A DNA stretch of 64,000 nucleotides from Scandinavium hiltneri (GTDB lineage Bacteria > Pseudomonadota > Gammaproteobacteria > Enterobacterales > Enterobacteriaceae), in NCBI RefSeq assembly GCF_024764835.1, contig NZ_JALIGE010000068.1:213099-277098 (forward strand), read 5' to 3'. The notes beneath the pieces were generated by a model. That model saw only the letters and a program-made list of their open reading frames with translations, did no database searches and had not been told where the DNA came from. This document shows, in pieces, positions 1-8,806 of the stretch. Position 1 is the first letter of the stretch. The number at the start of each line of letters is the position of its first letter. A program made the position numbers and the translations under genes.

Positions 1-2039
<2,039 letters not shown>

Positions 2040-2393
2040 TCACTCTGAAAGATACTGCCTGACCTGGTCAGGCAGTAGCTCCATCGCCTGCTGATAAGAC
2101 GCATCCACCAGATAGTAAATCTGCGAATCCGGCAGTGAACCGTCGAGATACACCGTGCTCCAGTGCGCTTTATTCAGATGCTGGCTGGGGCGCACATCGC
2201 TGTGCTGCTGGCGCAATAAATCTGCCAGCTCCGGACTGGTTTTTAGCGACGTCACCGGACGGCCCTCCACCTCTTTCACCATCGCGAACAACACATCAGA
2301 CACTTTAATCTGCGTGGCCTTCCAGTCGCTATGAACGCTCTGTTCCGCGCCTGGCTTGTTCATGCAATATTGCAGCAACTCCGAAATGGTCAT
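2040..2393 (-). CDS. yjbR: MmcQ/YjbR family protein
   Basis: A 117-residue cytoplasmic protein of the MmcQ/YjbR family, a small DNA-binding-like fold (double-wing type) with no settled function. Length and sequence match E. coli YjbR along the whole chain (start MTISELLQYC, central LNKAHWSTVYLDG). It lies convergent with uvrA with no spacer: the two stop codons are adjacent. In E. coli yjbQ separates aphA from yjbR; here only about 120 bp without a gene lies between yjbR and aphA, so yjbQ is absent. Confidence 0.93.
   Translation of the reverse strand: MTISELLQYCMNKPGAEQSVHSDWKATQIKVSDVLFAMVKEVEGRPVTSLKTSPELADLLRQQHSDVRPSQHLNKAHWSTVYLDGSLPDSQIYYLVDASYQQAMELLPDQVRQYLSE
2054..2076. terminator. 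Perfect 10-bp hairpin at the uvrA/yjbR junction
   Basis: ACTGCCTGAC, a 3-nt loop, then GTCAGGCAGT. It lies inside the last codons of yjbR and just past the uvrA stop, so it may act as the 3' end structure of uvrA mRNA. No T-run follows, so intrinsic termination is not proven. Confidence 0.45.
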
Positions 2394-2474
2394 CTTTATT
2401 CACCCTGAAGGAACGCGAAATGAGTCTTTTCTTAGTGTGCAACAAGTCGGCGGAAAGGGGAAACGGTTCTGATT

Positions 2475-2505
2475 AAAAAAACAGCAACCTTTGGGATTGC
2501 CGTTT
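2475..2505 (-). terminator. Intrinsic terminator of aphA
   Basis: On the minus strand a stem of AACGGCAA with its near-complement TTGCTGTT is followed by seven T residues, directly after the aphA stop. The rest of 2394-2514 shows no gene. Confidence 0.7.
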
Positions 2506-2514
2506 TCTTTGCTG

Positions 2515-3231
2515 TCAGTACTCGGAGTTGACGATGACTTCTTCACCGTACGCCCCGGCGTTTGGCAGCGGTTTGTAGGTGGAGTTTGAAGCCCGTAATA
2601 CGCGGATGCCGCGCGCGCCAATGTCATGGGCGGCGGTAATATCATTGTCGGAATCACCGTAGAAGACTTTGATATTCTTCTCTTTCAGCCACTGAACCTT
2701 GGTGTTTTGTCCGGCTTTGTCACCGGCAAAAATAACCGGATTCATGTTAGCGGCCGGGATCAGGAAATCGTCCTGCAACGTTTTGCTGACGGTTTCGGTT
2801 TTGGTCTGGCTGCGGCCGGTGACGAACCAGATGCTGTCGCCGCGTTTGACATGCATGGCAATCAACGCACGCGCCACTTCTTTCGGGATGCTGAAATCAT
2901 CCCAGCCGTTGTTCATCTTTTCCCAGAATTCCGGATTCTTCAGGTAGTCTTCACTGTCAGGGGAAAAGGTCTTTTTACCGCGCCAGAAGCCTGGGCTTGA
3001 GAACAGCACGGTATCATCAATATCAAATCCGACGGACATCGGCGCCCGGCCCAACAGACTGTTTTCAATCTGCGCCACGGAAACCCAGTGGATCGGCGCC
3101 TGTTCGGCAAGCTTCGCGACATTTGTGCCAATGTAGAGTGGAGAGGGTGACGACGCATGAGCGTCAACAACGGTGCTGTTTATCGTAAACAACAAGCAGA
3201 TAGCGCTGAGCGCTAATGAAACCTTGCGCAT
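2515..3231 (-). CDS. aphA: Periplasmic class B acid phosphatase / phosphotransferase
   Basis: A 238-residue nonspecific phosphatase that hydrolyses organic phosphomonoesters in the periplasm and can transfer phosphate between nucleosides. It starts with a signal peptide (MRKVSLALSAICLLF, likely cleaved after Ala26). The DDDD-superfamily motif FDIDDTVLF gives nucleophile Asp70 and acid/base Asp72; VTGR and GDSDNDI supply the later metal and phosphate ligands. The frame is open ten codons upstream, but E. coli AphA and the signal peptide support the ATG at 3231. Sequence match to E. coli AphA is high throughout. Confidence 0.96.
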   Translation of the reverse strand: MRKVSLALSAICLLFTINSTVVDAHASSPSPLYIGTNVAKLAEQAPIHWVSVAQIENSLLGRAPMSVGFDIDDTVLFSSPGFWRGKKTFSPDSEDYLKNPEFWEKMNNGWDDFSIPKEVARALIAMHVKRGDSIWFVTGRSQTKTETVSKTLQDDFLIPAANMNPVIFAGDKAGQNTKVQWLKEKNIKVFYGDSDNDITAAHDIGARGIRVLRASNSTYKPLPNAGAYGEEVIVNSEY

Positions 3232-3401
3232 ATTTATCCCTAAAAATCCGACTGTTATCACTAAAAAGCAAATGGGAAGTCAAAAAAGCATTCTGACCAT
3301 AACCGCGAAAGGTAATGAAGGAAAGGAATATCTGGAAGGAATATCATAGAAAAAGGTGATGATCACACTCACGAAAAAACTCACCCAGTAGGGTAAGATT
3401 T

Positions 3402-3425
3402 GGCTCTTCCACAATGAAAGAGCCG
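3402..3425 (-). terminator. Probable tyrB terminator
   Basis: On the minus strand GGCTCTT and AAGAGCC form a 7-bp stem with a 9-nt loop just after the tyrB stop. The tail is AAATCTT, a weak T-run, so confidence is moderate. Confidence 0.5.
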
Positions 3426-3432
3426 AAAGTAA

Positions 3433-3444
3433 GTAAGTACTTAC
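3433..3444. repeat. Palindromic 12-mer GTAAGTACTTAC, copy 1
   Basis: Perfect 12-bp palindrome overlapping the tyrB stop codon. The identical 12-mer occurs again inside tyrB at 4191-4202. Confidence 0.7.
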
Positions 3445-4634
3445 ATTACTGCAGAGAACGCCTGTGCCACACGCTGCACGTTACGGGAATTAAGGCCCGC
3501 CACGCACATACGGCCGCTGGCGATCAGGTACACGCCAAACTCTTCACGCAAACGCTCAACCTGAGCGGCGCTCAGGCCTGTATAGCTGAACATACCGCGC
3601 TGTTGCAGGAGGTAGTCAAAATTACCGTCCGGCATCTCCTGCTTCAGCACGTTTACCAGCGCCTGACGCATCTCCAGGATGCGGGTACGCATGGCTTCAA
3701 CTTCGCCCAACCACGAGGCTTTCAGCGCAGCGCTGTTCAGCACAGCCGATACCACCTGCGCACCGAAATTCGGTGGACTGGAGTAGTTACGGCGCACGGT
3801 CGCTTTCAGCTGGCCCAGCACGCGCCCTGCGGTTTCGCTGTCTTCACAGACCACGGACAAGCCGCCAACGCGCTCACCGTACAGCGAGAAGATTTTGGAG
3901 AATGAATTACTGACCAGCACCGGTAGACCGGCGCTCGCAATGGTGCGGATAGCGTACGCATCTTCTTCCATACCTGCACCAAAGCCCTGATAGGCGATGT
4001 CGAGGAACGGGATCAGGTTGCGCGCTTTCAGCACTTCCGTTACCGCATCCCACTGGGCGTTGGTGAGATCAGCCCCGGTTGGGTTGTGACAGCACGGATG
4101 CAGCAGCACGATGTCTTTTTCAGGCAGCGTATTCAGTTTTTCCAGCAGCGCTTCGAAACGCACGCCGTTAGTCTGTTTATCAAACCAAGGGTAAGTACTT
4201 ACTTCGAAGCCAGCGCCTTCAAATATGGCAATGTGGTTTTCCCACGTCGGGTCACTGACCCATACGTTTGAACCCGGGAAGTAGTTTTTCAGGAAATCGG
4301 CCCCGACTTTCAGCGCACCCGAACCGCCGAGCGTCTGGATGGTCGCCACGCGTTTTTGTTGCAGAACCGGATGGTCAGCCCCAAACAGCAGCGGCGCAAT
4401 CCCGTTGCGATAGGCGTTTAACCCTTCCATCGGCAAGTATACCGACGCACCGTGCGGCTGCGCATTCAGCTGCGCTTCGGCTTCGGCAACAGCTTGTAAT
4501 TGCGGGATAATCCCATCTTCGTTGTAATAAAGGCCGATGCTGAGATTCACTTTGTCACTACGGGGATCGTCTTTGAATTTTTCCATCAGCGAAAGGATGG
4601 GATCGCCAGCGTAGGCGTCAACGTTCTGAAACAC
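3441..4634 (-). CDS. tyrB: Aromatic-amino-acid transaminase
   Basis: A 397-residue PLP-dependent class I aminotransferase that makes tyrosine, phenylalanine and leucine from their 2-oxo acids. The PLP lysine lies in SNSFSKIFSLYGERVGG near residue 247. The GTG at 4634 is taken as start because it gives MFQNVDAYAGDP, matching E. coli TyrB (MFQKVDAYAGDP), and because GGAGA lies eight bases before it. An open frame continues 13 codons upstream without that support. In E. coli TyrR represses tyrB; no convincing TyrR box was seen upstream here. A palindromic 12-mer is repeated inside the gene and at its stop. Confidence 0.97.
   Translation of the reverse strand: MFQNVDAYAGDPILSLMEKFKDDPRSDKVNLSIGLYYNEDGIIPQLQAVAEAEAQLNAQPHGASVYLPMEGLNAYRNGIAPLLFGADHPVLQQKRVATIQTLGGSGALKVGADFLKNYFPGSNVWVSDPTWENHIAIFEGAGFEVSTYPWFDKQTNGVRFEALLEKLNTLPEKDIVLLHPCCHNPTGADLTNAQWDAVTEVLKARNLIPFLDIAYQGFGAGMEEDAYAIRTIASAGLPVLVSNSFSKIFSLYGERVGGLSVVCEDSETAGRVLGQLKATVRRNYSSPPNFGAQVVSAVLNSAALKASWLGEVEAMRTRILEMRQALVNVLKQEMPDGNFDYLLQQRGMFSYTGLSAAQVERLREEFGVYLIASGRMCVAGLNSRNVQRVAQAFSAVM
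4191..4202. repeat. Palindromic 12-mer GTAAGTACTTAC, copy 2
   Basis: Second exact copy of the 12-mer that overlaps the tyrB stop codon; this one is inside the tyrB coding sequence. Confidence 0.7.
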
Positions 4635-4801
4635 AGGTGGATTCTCCAGAGTTTTCGGGGCAGGGATAAACACAATAAACCGGATGTACCTTGAAGATCG
4701 AGAGCCAAGGGTAAAAAGACTCTGCCATTTGTCATCCGGCTTCTCCCGTCGCCCGTTACCCCATCAGGCAAATAGTGGTCCCCCCCGTTCCTCCGTAGTC
4801 T

Positions 4802-4812
4802 GAATCCTGCGC
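4802..4812 (+). repeat. 11-mer GAATCCTGCGC upstream of the first DUF2589 gene
   Basis: The same 11-mer occurs at 5411-5421 upstream of the second DUF2589 gene. It may reflect a duplicated leader or a shared regulatory site. Confidence 0.45.
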
Positions 4813-4844
4813 AACCGCGCAATGACCACCTTGAGGAATACATT

Positions 4845-5402
4845 ATGGATTCGCAATTTATTGGTTCAGTGATTAACGCTCTGCCTCTGGAGCATATGAT
4901 TGGCGGCCCACTGCAGGCGATGATTAAAGCCCAAGTCCAGGCCAGCAAGTCTTACGCCGATTTTCTGCTGTCGGTGTGTATTAAAGATGGAAAAGCCGTG
5001 GCGATTGAATTCGACTACGACGAAACGCTGGTCGATGAGCAAGGTGTCAATAAAGGTAGTGTAACGCGAAAAATGAGCATCCCGTTGCTGGCGGCAATTG
5101 CCCATCCCATTATCTGTATTGAGGAAGGCACCATTGACTTCGAGCTTGAAGTCAGCCAAAGCGAAGCCAGTTCAAGCAGCACAGAAGCAGAAGCCACTGT
5201 GGAAGCGTCCATTGGATGGGGTGTTTTCAAAGCAAAAATGACCGGTAAAGTTTCCCATAAATCGGAACAAACACGTTCATCAGATACCCGCGCAAAATAT
5301 TCCATTCATACCCAGATTAAGCGTCAGGAACCCCCTGAAGCGCTACAACGTGTCATCGAATATCTGACCAACGCCAAAACAAAACCGGTTGCTGCGCAGT
5401 AA
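4845..5402 (+). CDS. DUF2589-type protein, first of a pair
   Basis: A 185-residue protein without signal peptide or membrane segment. The N-terminal LPLEHMIGGPLQAMIKAQVQ, the middle IPLLAAIAHPIICIEEGTIDFELEV and the C-terminal Gly/Ser-rich stretch followed by SSDTRAKYSIHTQIKR match what I know of the DUF2589 family, whose function is unknown. A Ser/Glu-rich segment sits near residues 101-116. GAGGA lies before the ATG. It heads a six-gene run on the plus strand (4845-7785) that includes a lysozyme and two holin-like proteins. K-12 has no gene here; tyrB and alr adjoin. Confidence 0.75.
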   Translation: MDSQFIGSVINALPLEHMIGGPLQAMIKAQVQASKSYADFLLSVCIKDGKAVAIEFDYDETLVDEQGVNKGSVTRKMSIPLLAAIAHPIICIEEGTIDFELEVSQSEASSSSTEAEATVEASIGWGVFKAKMTGKVSHKSEQTRSSDTRAKYSIHTQIKRQEPPEALQRVIEYLTNAKTKPVAAQ

Positions 5403-5410
5403 TAGCATCG

Positions 5411-5421
5411 AATCCTGCGCG
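5411..5421 (+). repeat. 11-mer GAATCCTGCGC upstream of the second DUF2589 gene
   Basis: Exact repeat of 4802-4812, about 63 bp before the ATG of the next gene. Confidence 0.45.
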
Positions 5422-5447
5422 CAAGTGCAGTGCAATCTTTTATGCAT

Positions 5448-5470
5448 GAGGCCGCAGCAGGCGGCCTCAC
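5448..5470 (+). other. Intercistronic hairpin in the island operon
   Basis: TGAGGCCG, a 7-nt loop, and CGGCCTCA give an 8-bp perfect stem between the two DUF2589 genes. No T-run follows, so it looks like an mRNA stability or attenuation element rather than a strong terminator. Confidence 0.5.
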
Positions 5471-5484
5471 TTTAGGAGCTGACT

Positions 5485-6060
5485 ATGTCTTTGAAAAAAT
5501 GGCTTCGCGGCGACACGGATAAACAACCCGAAAGCAAAGGTAATGATGCGGGACGGGAAAATAATCCGCCCCCATCTAGCCCAAATATGCCTGTTTCGCT
5601 TGAGGACATTACACGTGGAATGCAATACGCCGCGACAGCAGCGAACGAGCTTATCGCACAACAATATATGAAAGCGCTGGACCCGTTTTTTGAACCTGAT
5701 GTCGACGGTTCGCTCATTCCTCGCACGGTCCAGTTGCAACTCGACGAACAACATTATTTCGAACTTCCCCTCGTGGCACTTTCCACACCTCGCGGCCTGA
5801 TGTTGGAAAAAATGAAGGTCAATTTGACGATTCGTACCGAAAGTATACAAACGGCCACGACTGACTCGGGTGAGAATGAATTTGGCCGTTTTCATGTCAG
5901 TCTTTCACCTGCCAGCGACAACCAGGGTGGCCGCGATAGTCGACACGTTGATGTTGAAATGCAATTTACCGCCCTTCCACCACCAGAAAGCGTCATGCGC
6001 ATCGTTGACGAATACACCAACAAAGTCGTTCCTCGTCCTAAAAATCAGGAGGCTCTATGA
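5485..6060 (+). CDS. DUF2589-type protein, second of a pair
   Basis: A 191-residue protein with a charged, Pro-rich N-terminus (residues 1-35) and a body that again resembles DUF2589: ITRGMQYAATAANELIAQQY, IPRTVQLQLDEQHYFELPLVAL, then a strand-rich C-terminal half. It is divergent from the first copy, so this is not a recent tandem duplication. TAGGAG lies before the ATG. Its stop overlaps the start of the lysozyme gene (ATGA), which implies translational coupling. Function unknown; the pairing suggests two subunits of one assembly, which is inference. Confidence 0.65.
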   Translation: MSLKKWLRGDTDKQPESKGNDAGRENNPPPSSPNMPVSLEDITRGMQYAATAANELIAQQYMKALDPFFEPDVDGSLIPRTVQLQLDEQHYFELPLVALSTPRGLMLEKMKVNLTIRTESIQTATTDSGENEFGRFHVSLSPASDNQGGRDSRHVDVEMQFTALPPPESVMRIVDEYTNKVVPRPKNQEAL

Positions 6061-6509
6061 CACTGAAACAGCCGGAAAGCACTGGCGAAAAAGGCGTGCA
6101 GCTGATTTGTCAGTTTGAAGGACTTAGACTCGAACGTTACCGAGATGCCGTCGGGTTATGGACCATCGGCTATGGCCATTTAATTCTGAAAGAAGAGATA
6201 AGCAAACTTGTCAAAATAACCACCGGTGAGGCCAAACAACTCTTGCGAAAAGATTTAAAACGGACTGAAGAGGGCGTGAAAAAAATGCTCTCAAGGTGCG
6301 TAACACAGAGCCAGTTCGATGCTCTGGTTTCTTTTTCATTTAACCTCGGCGTGGGTAATTTAAAAAAATCCACACTGCTAAAAAAAGTAAATGCAGGTGA
6401 TATAAAAGCTGCGGCACTTCAATTCCAAAAATGGAACAAAGCCGGTGGAAAAGTATTATCTGGATTAACACGGCGACGTGAAGCAGAAATGAAATTATTC
6501 CTCAGTTAA
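6057..6509 (+). CDS. GH24 (T4-type) lysozyme / endolysin
   Basis: A 150-residue muramidase that cleaves the peptidoglycan glycan strand. The family triad E-x8-D-x5-T is intact: Glu21 (CQFEGLRL), Asp30 and Thr36 in YRDAVGLWTIGYGH. The helical C-terminal lobe contains DALVSFSFNLG and ends RRREAEMKLFLS. There is no signal peptide or SAR-type N-terminal helix, so passage to the cell wall needs a pore, as in holin-dependent phage endolysins. Two holin-like genes lie 0.6 kb downstream in the same direction. Phage lysozymes normally come with spanins and other late genes; none are here. Confidence 0.9.
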   Translation: MTLKQPESTGEKGVQLICQFEGLRLERYRDAVGLWTIGYGHLILKEEISKLVKITTGEAKQLLRKDLKRTEEGVKKMLSRCVTQSQFDALVSFSFNLGVGNLKKSTLLKKVNAGDIKAAALQFQKWNKAGGKVLSGLTRRREAEMKLFLS

Positions 6510-6530
6510 ATCTTGATGGCAGGATAAACC

Positions 6531-7019
6531 ATGAACAGACCTTTATTTATGACTAAAACACTGGTGCTGATCACTGCAAGCGTAGCATCTTTATGTGCAT
6601 TAGCTGAAACACCCGTATCCTGCGAGAATGAGATCGCAGAAACCAATAAGTTTTTAGTACAGCAAGGTGCAGCACCCATCAATAATGTTTCTGATCTCAT
6701 CAATACCCTACACAGCCTCAATGTCAAAAAGAAACTTCCCGAAAAATATATCTCCTTAGGTACGGCACAAAAATTGGGTTGGTCGGGTAATGATAATGAC
6801 ACCCTCTGGGGGATCAAATCGACAAATGGGAAATGGATCGGTGGCGATTCCTTTCGCAATCAACAGTTGCCCGCTTCTGTCTCATGGCTCAGCGCCGACA
6901 TTGATGTCGAGCGCGGTTATCGAGGTTACAAGAGGCTGATCTACAGTAATAGTGAACAGCAGCGATACCTCACGACCGACAATTCGCATCATTTTGTAGA
7001 ACTGACTCCCTGCCAATAG
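6531..7019 (+). CDS. Exported barnase-fold protein lacking the barnase catalytic residues
   Basis: A 162-residue protein with a signal peptide (residues 1-25, likely cut at ALA|ET). From residue 53 on it aligns with barnase: LPEKYISLGTAQKLGW with LPDNYITKSEAQALGW; IGGDSFRNQ with IGGDIFSNR; then the final strands YRGYKRLIYS and RYLTTD. By this hand alignment the barnase residues Lys27, Glu73 and His102 become Leu76, Ser121 and Asn151, and guanine-binding Glu60 becomes Gln; Arg83 and Arg87 are kept (Arg131, Arg135). It is therefore probably not a ribonuclease of the usual mechanism. Cys31 and Cys161 could form a disulfide joining the ends, as expected in the periplasm. An alternative ATG at codon 7 also gives a signal peptide. 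Role unknown: effector, inhibitor or binding protein. Confidence 0.72.
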   Translation: MNRPLFMTKTLVLITASVASLCALAETPVSCENEIAETNKFLVQQGAAPINNVSDLINTLHSLNVKKKLPEKYISLGTAQKLGWSGNDNDTLWGIKSTNGKWIGGDSFRNQQLPASVSWLSADIDVERGYRGYKRLIYSNSEQQRYLTTDNSHHFVELTPCQ

Positions 7020-7039
7020 TTGCTCTCACTCCATTCATC

Positions 7040-7068
7040 CCCCCTGATAAGGCAGGTCATTCAGGGGG
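7040..7068 (+). other. Intercistronic hairpin before the holin-like genes
   Basis: CCCCCTGA and TCAGGGGG form an 8-bp perfect stem with a 13-nt loop in the 69-bp gap after the barnase-fold gene. The tail ATTATT is not a clear T-run, so it may tune expression of the two membrane proteins. Confidence 0.5.
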
Positions 7069-7088
7069 ATTATTCCGAGGAATAACCC

Positions 7089-7496
7089 ATGACGGATAAT
7101 TATCTCCCGACAATCATTAGCGAAGCATTATTAGCGTTTTCAGGTTTATTTGGTGGCGTGAGCATTTCTTTTTTTTGGCAACCACAGAGATTACACCAGC
7201 ACAGTCGGTTTATTGCCGGTGTGATTTTTGGTGGTATCAGCATGGGTGCCGCCGTAGCATTAGGTGGGTTAACCGCCAGATGGTTAAAGATCGATCTTAA
7301 TCAGGCAGATATCACTTTAGGCTTAGGTTATATACTAGGTGCATTGAGCAATGGGTTAATTGTCTGGATCGCTAACTTTTTCCGCCGACATGAGCAACAG
7401 GATATTTTTGACATCGCCAGTATCATTAAAAAAAAGGTGCGAGAGGAACCACTCAAGGCACTCGATATCAACGATAATAAAAACAATGGTGAATAA
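7089..7496 (+). CDS. Small membrane protein with three predicted helices (holin-like)
   Basis: A 135-residue protein with hydrophobic segments near residues 8-30, 41-63 and 73-98, and a charged, Lys/Asp/Asn-rich C-terminal tail. Size, three-helix layout and charged tail resemble class I phage holins, and it follows an endolysin gene that has no export signal of its own. I do not recognise a named family. A GAGG ribosome site lies before the ATG. Its end meets the start of the next membrane protein gene with a 1-bp spacer. A pore or channel role is inferred from context. Confidence 0.6.
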   Translation: MTDNYLPTIISEALLAFSGLFGGVSISFFWQPQRLHQHSRFIAGVIFGGISMGAAVALGGLTARWLKIDLNQADITLGLGYILGALSNGLIVWIANFFRRHEQQDIFDIASIIKKKVREEPLKALDINDNKNNGE

Positions 7497-7497
7497 T

Positions 7498-7785
7498 ATG
7501 TTTACTTCCGTTGATGGTTGGATTTTGTTGCTTACAATCCTTGTCGACTTAGCCACTTCATTTATTATCTTATTTGGCGCATTTAGCCGCAGAATTCATG
7601 CATTACCGGTTTCCTGCAAAATTGGGCTTGCCGCGCTAGCATTTGGTTTGTTCTCTGAAAGTGGCTTGAATATTGATTTCATTTTGACCGGAGCAGATAT
7701 TCTTAGTGATAGCCTGCCATTCTGGTTAATGCAGGATTTTGGCACTTTATTGGTTATTCTACATTTTTTCGTGATAAAAAGATAA
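7498..7785 (+). CDS. Second small membrane protein (holin- or antiholin-like)
   Basis: A 95-residue protein with hydrophobic segments near residues 6-28, 38-55 and 74-92 and a short basic end (FFVIKR). The ATG at 7498 is preferred because GGTGA sits five bases upstream; an in-frame ATG at 7486, overlapping the previous gene, is possible. Together with the gene before it this makes a holin/antiholin-like pair by layout. I cannot assign a family. It ends the six-gene run and is followed by a terminator. Confidence 0.6.
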   Translation: MFTSVDGWILLLTILVDLATSFIILFGAFSRRIHALPVSCKIGLAALAFGLFSESGLNIDFILTGADILSDSLPFWLMQDFGTLLVILHFFVIKR

Positions 7786-7791
7786 AATACT

Positions 7792-7830
7792 AAAAAGGCG
7801 CAGCATCAGGCAACATATTGCGCCTTTTTT
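7792..7830 (+). terminator. Intrinsic terminator of the island operon
   Basis: AAAAGGCGCA and TGCGCCTTTT form a long stem ending in a T-run just after the second membrane protein gene. It also lies downstream of the opposing regulator gene and could serve both. Confidence 0.8.
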
Positions 7831-7876
7831 CATGGCAATCACAGTTAAAAACCTTGGGGGATTATAAAATTAATAT

Positions 7877-8482
7877 TTAACTTGTAAAATACTTAAAATA
7901 AACCATCGCAGCTTGCGTTCGATTATGTACACGCAACCGATGAAATATACTTTCAAGATGCACTTTCACGGTCCCCGCACTAATGTTCAATTGTCGACTA
8001 ATCTGCTTATTCGTTCCTCCATTAGCTAATAATCTCAGCACTTCCTGTTGACGCTGACTGAGCGTATTAACGTTGACCGGGTCGGTTCGCTGATTCCGGT
8101 TAATCACCGCATGATCAGGAAAACAAACAACCCCTGATAGCACCATGTTAAGAATTTGGCTTATGCTCTCAACCGGTAACTCTTTCGGTATGATTCCCTT
8201 CACATTGGGGCGTACGTAGTAGTTAAATATTTTGTTGGTATTTCTTCTTAGCATCACAACGATGGGTAGATCAGGCATATTTATTGTTAGTTCATTGATC
8301 CATTGTGAGCAGTCCATTTCTCCATCAATCATCACAACCGTTACAGGTGTTGAAGAAAGGAGCATTTTTACATCATCCAGGCTGTTTGTAGCAATAACGG
8401 TACATTCCGGCATGACTCGTTTCAACTCAGTCTTCATACCATGAATGTAGATCGGTAATTCATCGATCATCAAGATATTCAT
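7877..8482 (-). CDS. Orphan NarL/LuxR-type regulator with a degenerate receiver
   Basis: A 201-residue protein with an N-terminal receiver-like domain (about 1-115) and a C-terminal LuxR-type helix-turn-helix (LSQRQQEVLRLLANGGTNKQ, then AGTVKVHLESIFHRL). Asp53 in VVMIDGEMD is the candidate phosphorylation site, Asp7/Glu8 the acidic pair and Lys100 the conserved lysine; the usual Ser/Thr after strand 4 looks replaced (VVMLRR). The ATG at 8482 is preferred because AAGGCAGG precedes it; the longer open frame would use an unsupported TTG at 8539. No sensor kinase is nearby. It is convergent to the lysozyme/holin run, which it may control (inference). Confidence 0.85.
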   Translation of the reverse strand: MNILMIDELPIYIHGMKTELKRVMPECTVIATNSLDDVKMLLSSTPVTVVMIDGEMDCSQWINELTINMPDLPIVVMLRRNTNKIFNYYVRPNVKGIIPKELPVESISQILNMVLSGVVCFPDHAVINRNQRTDPVNVNTLSQRQQEVLRLLANGGTNKQISRQLNISAGTVKVHLESIFHRLRVHNRTQAAMVYFKYFTS

Positions 8483-8806
8483 CTTAACCTGCCTTATGGT
8501 AATTTTGTTTTTCGATTTACTTCTCTCAGTAATTTTCAAACTTTAGTATGAGTGCTAATTCTAGGATAGTTGAAATTTATTTTGGCATAGGGCAAATGCC
8601 ATATTCACAATAATTTATTTAAGCATTACTAAACCAATAAGAAGCAATAGCTTAATTATCATGCTTGAGTGATAGTCGCCTGCAATATTTCATAGGATCA
8701 ACAGCATATTTTAATCAAGGGGAATAATATCTATTGTTAACTGGCATTAATCAATACACTTCGCACAACATCATCTCACACTAATTAAATAACCAATGAG
8801 GTTTTT
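8483..8806. promoter_or_regulatory. A+T-rich intergenic region between the divergent regulator and hydrolase genes
   Basis: About 320 bp with no gene. It must carry the promoters of the LuxR-type gene (leftward) and the hydrolase gene (rightward). I see no confident -35/-10 pair, operator or repeat to name. Confidence 0.4.

Noticed and set aside
8483..8539. Longer N-terminus for the LuxR-type regulator, from a TTG at 8539
   Set aside because: The extra 19 residues are Lys/Ser-rich with no receiver homology, and a good ribosome site precedes the ATG at 8482.
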